Positions 5,927 to 9,204 of a stretch of 9,204 nucleotides of DNA are shown in pieces; position 1 is the first letter of the stretch, and each line of letters starts with the position of its first letter. The notes below the pieces were generated by a model that was given only the letters and a program-made list of their open reading frames with translations, was not told the DNA's origin and did no database searches. The DNA is from Candidatus Izemoplasma sp. (lineage in GTDB: Bacteria > Bacillota_I > Bacilli_A > Izemoplasmatales > Izemoplasmataceae). Where the stretch lies: contig SLFZ01000003.1 of the NCBI GenBank assembly GCA_007123975.1, positions 1 to 9,204 on the forward strand, given 5' to 3'. The position numbers and the translations under genes are program-made.

Positions 5927-5956
5927 ATTATAAAACGCTTACATGCCTTTTGTCAA
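5927..5956 (-). promoter_or_regulatory. Perfect-consensus promoter of the structured RNA
   Basis: Minus-strand TTGACA (5951-5956) and TATAAT (5927-5932), both perfect, separated by 18 bp. The -35 hexamer lies inside the last codons (Leu-Thr) of the O-antigen-ligase-like gene, whose stop is at 5939-5941. The predicted start is 6-7 nt past the -10, at the first base of the closing stem. Confidence 0.85.
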
Positions 5957-7222
5957 ACGTCTCGCTTGTGTGGTCAACGCACTTCTTTCGGCACAAGCAA
6001 GCACAAAAAGCAGCATCAACAAATGCCCGGTATGGTAATACACCGCGTCAAAGGCACCGCCGATAATTACCACAGAGACAAAGAGCACGAAAAAGACATA
6101 CCGCATCGATGTTTCGATGCGAGCGATCAAAAGCACCTTGCGAACTTGCAGGTAAATAAACGCACCAACCCCAAGCAGCCCAAGCGTCGCTGTGTCGACC
6201 CACAGGCTTTGCCCGCCGGTGAGCGTCTCCCCCGCTTCTTCTGCCAGCGTCTGCGCAGCCCCGAGGCCACCGACACCGATGATGATGTTTTGCGCAAAAC
6301 TGCGCACGCCGAGGCGCATCGCTGAAAGTTGGGCGTCAATAAATGGCATAAACGCGCCAAAGAGCCGTTCAACCCACAGCGCGTAAAACGGGATAAAGGC
6401 CGCAAAGAGCGCCGACAAGGCAAACGTTCCACTCACAATCAAGGCAATCTTTACCTTGCGATTGCTGGGAAGGAACCAATACGGCACAAACAAGAGCAAC
6501 GCGCTGGTGAGGGTAAAAAGCCGCGCATATGATCCGCTCAACAAGACGCCACCGGCAACGAAAAACAACCCGACAACCCACGGTGCACGCAGTTCGGCAT
6601 GTCGGATGCGGTGAATGATGAAAGGCACCGCCAGCAAATGCGGATACACATTAAGCGTCGATGCGGCGATGACATCGCCGATAAACATCCAGTTTGCCAG
6701 TGCGGTGAAAGCATGCGTCACCGTCGACACAATCGCCATCGTCACCAGCAACTGCGCCACACGATGAAACAAGCTTTTATCAAAAGGAATCACATTGATA
6801 AAGTAGACATACGCAAGTAACGCCACCAAAAGGGCTAAAATTCCTGGCAGTGCCGCGTCGAGGTTGCGGGAAAAAATCAACCCAAGCAACGAGACATCGA
6901 GGAAAATCACCAAGGCGATGCCAAGTTTGCCCAAGGTGTGGAAGCGTTGGCGTTTGAAGGCATCAAACAAGGCAATTGCCGCAACGACCGCCAAAAAAAC
7001 AAGAAAGAACACGTCGTCAGTGGCGAGGTCGGGTGTGGCAAGCGGCGCTAAAAACCACAATGATATGGCGTATAGTGGGTTCGCGTTATGACGAAAAACA
7101 ATCAGCGTCGCCACGGCGAATAACGCCCACAGCACAAAGGCGATGTTGGCGAGGTACGCCGTGACGGTGAAGACACCGGCGGCAGCAAGAAAGCGCGCGA
7201 ACCTAACGTGATCATTTCTCAT
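5939..7222 (-). CDS. O-antigen ligase/polymerase-like polytopic membrane protein (Wzy_C-type)
   Basis: A 427-residue protein with about ten to twelve hydrophobic segments and a larger extracytoplasmic loop near residues 284-345. Features recall the O-antigen ligase/Wzy superfamily: a conserved Arg in SGSYARL (229-235) at the start of a helix, then the loop, then GVGGLG (316-321) and a segment SLWVDTATLGLLGVGAF (339-355) at the place of the family's HN-x-L...E-G-x-x-G signature, although His and Glu are not conserved here. Relatives polymerise or ligate glycans or attach sugars to proteins, using lipid-linked donors. The ATG is preceded by AGGTGA at good spacing. It has its own promoter after the rplT terminator. 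In a Gram-positive it could act in capsule, teichoic acid glycosylation or protein glycosylation; no glycan genes are adjacent, so the role is open. Confidence 0.65.
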   Translation of the reverse strand: MRNDHVRFARFLAAAGVFTVTAYLANIAFVLWALFAVATLIVFRHNANPLYAISLWFLAPLATPDLATDDVFFLVFLAVVAAIALFDAFKRQRFHTLGKLGIALVIFLDVSLLGLIFSRNLDAALPGILALLVALLAYVYFINVIPFDKSLFHRVAQLLVTMAIVSTVTHAFTALANWMFIGDVIAASTLNVYPHLLAVPFIIHRIRHAELRAPWVVGLFFVAGGVLLSGSYARLFTLTSALLLFVPYWFLPSNRKVKIALIVSGTFALSALFAAFIPFYALWVERLFGAFMPFIDAQLSAMRLGVRSFAQNIIIGVGGLGAAQTLAEEAGETLTGGQSLWVDTATLGLLGVGAFIYLQVRKVLLIARIETSMRYVFFVLFVSVVIIGGAFDAVYYHTGHLLMLLFVLACAERSALTTQARRLTKGM

Positions 7223-7239
7223 GGTGTCACCTCAGTTCT

Positions 7240-7245
7240 ATTATA
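7240..7245 (-). promoter_or_regulatory. -10 element of the O-antigen-ligase-like gene
   Basis: Perfect TATAAT on the minus strand, about 18 nt upstream of the ATG, directly downstream of the rplT terminator. The matching -35 region is T-rich and weak. Confidence 0.55.
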
Positions 7246-7260
7246 GCGTGATTTGGGAAG

Positions 7261-7283
7261 AAAAAAAGCAGCGCGAGCTGCTT
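7261..7283 (-). terminator. Intrinsic terminator of the infC-rpmI-rplT operon
   Basis: On the minus strand AAGCAGC (7277-7283) pairs with GCTGCTT (7266-7272) across TCGC, followed by more Ts to 7261. The TAA stop of rplT (7282-7284) is part of the stem. Confidence 0.9.
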
Positions 7284-7896
7284 ATTTCGTAAGAATGTCA
7301 ACAAGTTCTGCTTTTTTCATTGATGAGTAGCCGGTGATGTCACGGTCTTTGCAGAGTTCGCGAAGTTCCGCAACGGTCATCGCTTCGAGGGTGTCGCGCG
7401 ACGGTCCGTCGGCGGGTTTCTCAGCGGCGGCTTCAGCGGGTTTTGGTTCCGCTTTCGGCTTATCTTTTGATGTTTCTTTCGGGGCTTCGCCTTGGGCGAC
7501 GGTGGGGCGTTTGCGTTCAACGGTTTGTGGTGTGATGTCACCTTTCAACCCTTTTTTCGCGGTGTCGGCGAGGGCGGCGAAACCGGCGGCGTCATGCACG
7601 GCAATTTCCGCGAGCATTTTCCGGTTAACGTCGACGCCTGCTTGGTTCAGGCCGTTGATGAAGCGTGAGTACGAAAGTCCGTTGACGCGGGCCGCGGCGT
7701 TGATGCGGGTAATCCAGAGTTTACGGAAATCGCGTTTGCGGCGTTTGCGGTCGCGGTAGCTGTACTGCAGCGACTTCATCACCTGTTCGTGAGCGGTTTT
7801 ATAGAGCAAATGTTTTGATCCAAAGTACCCTTTGGCTTGTTTTAGTATTTTTTTACGTCGTTTACGTGCGACGGTACCACCTTTGACTCTAGCCAT
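7282..7896 (-). CDS. rplT: 50S ribosomal protein L20 with C-terminal SAP/Rho-N-like extension
   Basis: Residues 1 to about 119 are a complete L20, which binds 23S rRNA early in 50S assembly and in many bacteria represses its own operon. The opening MARVKGGTVARKRRKK and the DFRKLWITRINAAAR segment (56-70) are typical. Usual L20 ends near residue 118; this protein has 204. The extra part is a Lys/Pro/Ala/Glu-rich flexible linker (about 120-166), then a compact domain (about 168-204) whose MTVAELRELCKDRDITGY and MKKAELVDILTK pieces match the helix-extended loop-helix pattern of SAP and Rho-N domains, which bind nucleic acid. The frame continues without a break, and the terminator overlaps the stop, so the extension is genuinely encoded. 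The ATG is preceded by AGGAGGAG. It lies 23 nt after rpmI. Confidence 0.95.
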   Translation of the reverse strand: MARVKGGTVARKRRKKILKQAKGYFGSKHLLYKTAHEQVMKSLQYSYRDRKRRKRDFRKLWITRINAAARVNGLSYSRFINGLNQAGVDVNRKMLAEIAVHDAAGFAALADTAKKGLKGDITPQTVERKRPTVAQGEAPKETSKDKPKAEPKPAEAAAEKPADGPSRDTLEAMTVAELRELCKDRDITGYSSMKKAELVDILTK

Positions 7897-7919
7897 GGCA
7901 GTCTCCTCCTATCGGTATG

Positions 7920-8120
7920 TTATTTTGATCCTGCCAAGCGTTTTTTGACGCGTTTGGCCTCGGTTTCTGGTGCGTAGTTTGCGCTACGGTTATTGCGGAT
8001 GGTGTTTTTGTTTTTGTTGCTTTTTAAGTGAGCACGGTTGGCATGCGCCACTTTCACTTTGCCGGTTGCGGTGAGTTTCACGCGCTTTTTCGTTCCCGAA
8101 TGGGATTTCATTTTCGGCAC
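7920..8120 (-). CDS. rpmI: 50S ribosomal protein L35
   Basis: A 66-residue, highly basic protein of normal L35 length, with the typical opening MPKMKSHSGTKKRVKLTATG and the Asn/Lys/Arg-rich middle. L35 is a late-assembling component of the large subunit. The start is GTG, preceded by AAAGGAGG that begins right at the infC stop codon; the gap between the two genes is 13 nt. Nothing unusual was seen in the protein. Confidence 0.97.
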   Translation of the reverse strand: MPKMKSHSGTKKRVKLTATGKVKVAHANRAHLKSNKNKNTIRNNRSANYAPETEAKRVKKRLAGSK

Positions 8121-8133
8121 GGGGAATCCTCCT

Positions 8134-8679
8134 TTATTTGTCTTTCTTTTTCGGTGCGAGGGTCGCGCTCATCGTCCGGCCTTCTTGTTTCGGATGGCTT
8201 TCGATGTCGGCCAGGTCGCTGCAGCGCTTGGCGAAGTCTAAGATGACTTCACGACCCCGGTTGGTGTGGGCCATTTCACGGCCACGGAAACGGATTGAGA
8301 TTTTCAGCTTATCGCCTTTCTCCAAAAACTTGCGTCCGTTTCTGAGCTTCGTCTCGAGGTCATGGGTGTCGATTTTTGGTGAGAGTCGGAGTTCTTTTAA
8401 CGTCGTGGTTTTTTGTTTCTTTTTGGCTTCACGGGCTTTCTTTTGTTGTTCGAAGCGGTATTTATTGTAGTCCATGAATTTAGCCACGGGCGGTTTCGCC
8501 TGCGGCGCGACGAGCACGAGGTCGAGTTCGCGCTCATAGGCGCGATCAATCGCTTCGTTTTTTGTTAAGATACCGAGTTGCTCACCTTTGTCATCGATGA
8601 CCATCATCTCGCGTGCGCGGATGTCTTCGTTGACGATGCCTTGGTTCCGGGTAGTGCGTTTGTCCGATCGTTTGTTAAT
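8134..8679 (-). CDS. infC: Translation initiation factor IF-3, starting at ATT
   Basis: IF-3 binds the 30S subunit, keeps it apart from 50S and checks the start codon and initiator tRNA. The 181-residue protein has both domains: N-terminal from VNEDIRAREMMVID (about 16-29) through VAKFMDYNKYRFEQQ, a Lys-rich linker near 80-92, and the C-terminal RNA-binding domain to 178. The start is taken as ATT at 8679: a full AGGAGGTGA is placed 8 nt upstream of it, while the open frame further upstream (to 8742) would start within the attenuator hairpin. A rare AUU start is the known device by which IF-3 limits its own synthesis in E. coli and many other bacteria. First gene of infC-rpmI-rplT. Confidence 0.95.
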   Translation of the reverse strand: MNKRSDKRTTRNQGIVNEDIRAREMMVIDDKGEQLGILTKNEAIDRAYERELDLVLVAPQAKPPVAKFMDYNKYRFEQQKKAREAKKKQKTTTLKELRLSPKIDTHDLETKLRNGRKFLEKGDKLKISIRFRGREMAHTNRGREVILDFAKRCSDLADIESHPKQEGRTMSATLAPKKKDK

Positions 8680-8838
8680 GCGTGTCACCTCCTGATTTGG
8701 TCGGTGAAGCAAAGAAAAAACGTGCAGGTATAGTACCCGCACGCTTAAAGTCGTGTTGTGTTGTAGCGTAAACCCATCGACGGTGTCGATCGGGTGAGAG
8801 CGGGCACTCTTCTTTCCACCGATTATTCGATTGAACCT
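8680..8838 (-). promoter_or_regulatory. infC leader with attenuator, L20-leader-like
   Basis: A roughly 160-nt untranslated leader between the promoter and infC. It holds a strong hairpin (8772-8795, ACCC/GGGT plus ATCGAC/GTCGAT around a bulged base), a small hairpin AGAG/CTCT near 8798-8811 with loop TGCCCG, and the terminator at 8715-8743. The segment 8800-8807 (GTGCCCGC) can pair over 8 bp, one G-U, with 8733-8740 in the terminator's 5' arm, so antiterminator and terminator exclude each other. In Bacillus subtilis L20 binds the infC leader and promotes termination; the layout here fits that mechanism. L20 binding itself is inferred from context. Confidence 0.75.
8715..8743 (-). terminator. 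Attenuator terminator in the infC leader
   Basis: On the minus strand CGTGCGGGTA (8734-8743) pairs with TACCTGCACG (8721-8730), 10 bp with one G-U, loop CTA, followed by six Ts (8715-8720). It stands upstream of the infC start rather than after a gene, so it must be conditional for infC, rpmI and rplT to be made. Confidence 0.88.
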
Positions 8839-8843
8839 TAGTT

Positions 8844-8871
8844 ATTATACCACACTTGTGTGTGTTGTCAA
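8844..8871 (-). promoter_or_regulatory. Strong promoter of the infC operon
   Basis: Minus-strand TTGACA (8866-8871) and TATAAT (8844-8849), both perfect, 16 bp apart, with a TGG extended -10. The spacer contains a near-palindrome CACAC-AA-GTGTG. The promoter starts 10 nt after the glmU stop codon. Confidence 0.88.
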
Positions 8872-8880
8872 CTGTAATCG

Positions 8881-9204
8881 CTATTTTTGCCCGTTGCCGT
8901 TGTGGCGGGGGCGAATCAGATGTTTGACATAGTCTTCCTTGTTGATTTGCTTGTTGCGGGCAATCGCTAGCGCGCCTTTGGGCACGTTTTTGGTCACAGT
9001 GCTGCCGGCGGCGATGAAGACGTTGTCGTCGATGGTAATCGGTGCAATCAGGTTGGTGTTGCAGCCGATGAAGACATCGTTGCCGATGGTGGTTTTGTGT
9101 TTTTCAACACCATCGAAGTTGACGGTGACACTGCCGGCGCCAAAGTTGACGCTATGGCCAACGTCAGCATCGCCAATGTAGGCAAGGTGTGCGGCTTTGG
9201 TGTA
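8881..9204 (-). CDS. glmU: Bifunctional GlmU, C-terminal acetyltransferase part (partial)
   Basis: The last 107 residues of GlmU, which acetylates glucosamine-1-phosphate and then makes UDP-N-acetylglucosamine, the precursor of peptidoglycan and teichoic acid linkage. The frame enters from the right edge. The visible part is left-handed beta-helix repeats: the AHLAYIGDADVG segment carrying the catalytic His (E. coli H363), VNFGAGSVTVNFDG, TTIGNDVFIGCNTNL and FIAAGSTVTKNVP, then the usual ALAIARNKQINKE end and a short basic tail. The N-terminal uridylyltransferase half is outside the window. I see no terminator after the TAG stop, so some transcription may run into the infC leader. Confidence 0.95.
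   Translation of the reverse strand, partial: YTKAAHLAYIGDADVGHSVNFGAGSVTVNFDGVEKHKTTIGNDVFIGCNTNLIAPITIDDNVFIAAGSTVTKNVPKGALAIARNKQINKEDYVKHLIRPRHNGNGQK

Noticed and set aside
7334..7759. Plus-strand open frame opposite rplT
   Set aside because: Low-complexity Ser/Ala-rich shadow produced by the codon pattern of the L20 gene and its linker.
8680..8742. Longer IF-3 beginning at 8742
   Set aside because: The start would lie in the attenuator stem with no Shine-Dalgarno sequence; AGGAGGTGA instead serves the ATT at 8679.
8850..8865. Terminator for glmU formed by CACAC/GTGTG
   Set aside because: The stem is only 5 bp with a 2-nt loop and is not followed by a T-tract; it lies in the promoter spacer.
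1..9204. CRISPR arrays, insertion sequences, prophage, tRNA or rRNA genes
   Set aside because: No regularly spaced repeats, transposase, integrase, cloverleaf or rRNA signature was seen on reading both strands.

Overview
This window looks like a chromosomal housekeeping segment of a Gram-positive bacterium of the Bacillota, probably a Bacilli-type lineage. The evidence is an LtaS-like lipoteichoic acid synthase, a Fur/PerR regulator with a Bacillus-like PerR box, the rsmD-coaD pair, and an infC-rpmI-rplT operon with an attenuator leader. Strong AGGAGG ribosome binding sites, TTGACA/TATAAT promoters and U-tailed intrinsic terminators fit the same picture. Base composition is roughly half G+C by eye. 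I cannot name a genus. Every gene I can support is on the minus strand, so transcription runs from high to low coordinates; the large plus-strand reading frames are shadows.

In transcription order: the end of glmU (8881-9204, partial at the window edge) is followed by a strong promoter and a roughly 160-nt leader with an attenuator terminator. Then comes infC (starting at ATT), rpmI and rplT. RplT carries an unusual C-terminal extension ending in a SAP/Rho-N-like domain. A terminator follows, then a monocistronic O-antigen-ligase-like membrane protein gene (5939-7222).

Between that gene and the next is a self-contained RNA gene (about 5742-5920, 179 nt). It has a perfect-consensus promoter, a 25-bp closing stem and a U-tract, and its architecture resembles 6S RNA. 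A DUF308/HdeD-like membrane protein gene (5009-5674, TTG start) follows with its own promoter and terminator.

Next is an apparent five-gene operon: marR-type regulator, a second DUF308/HdeD-like membrane protein, an M42 aminopeptidase, rsmD and coaD, tightly spaced and closed by a terminator at 1822-1849. A monocistronic PerR/Fur-family gene follows. Its promoter carries a near-consensus PerR box, but the usual CxxC zinc motif is degenerate. The window ends in the first 398 codons of an ltaS-like gene.

Most likely new or interesting: the 6S-like RNA gene, the L20-SAP fusion combined with an infC leader of the L20-controlled kind, the atypical PerR, and two related DUF308-like proteins on either side of a MarR gene. 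No mobile element, CRISPR array, tRNA or rRNA gene was seen, and no stretch over 300 bases lacks a gene.
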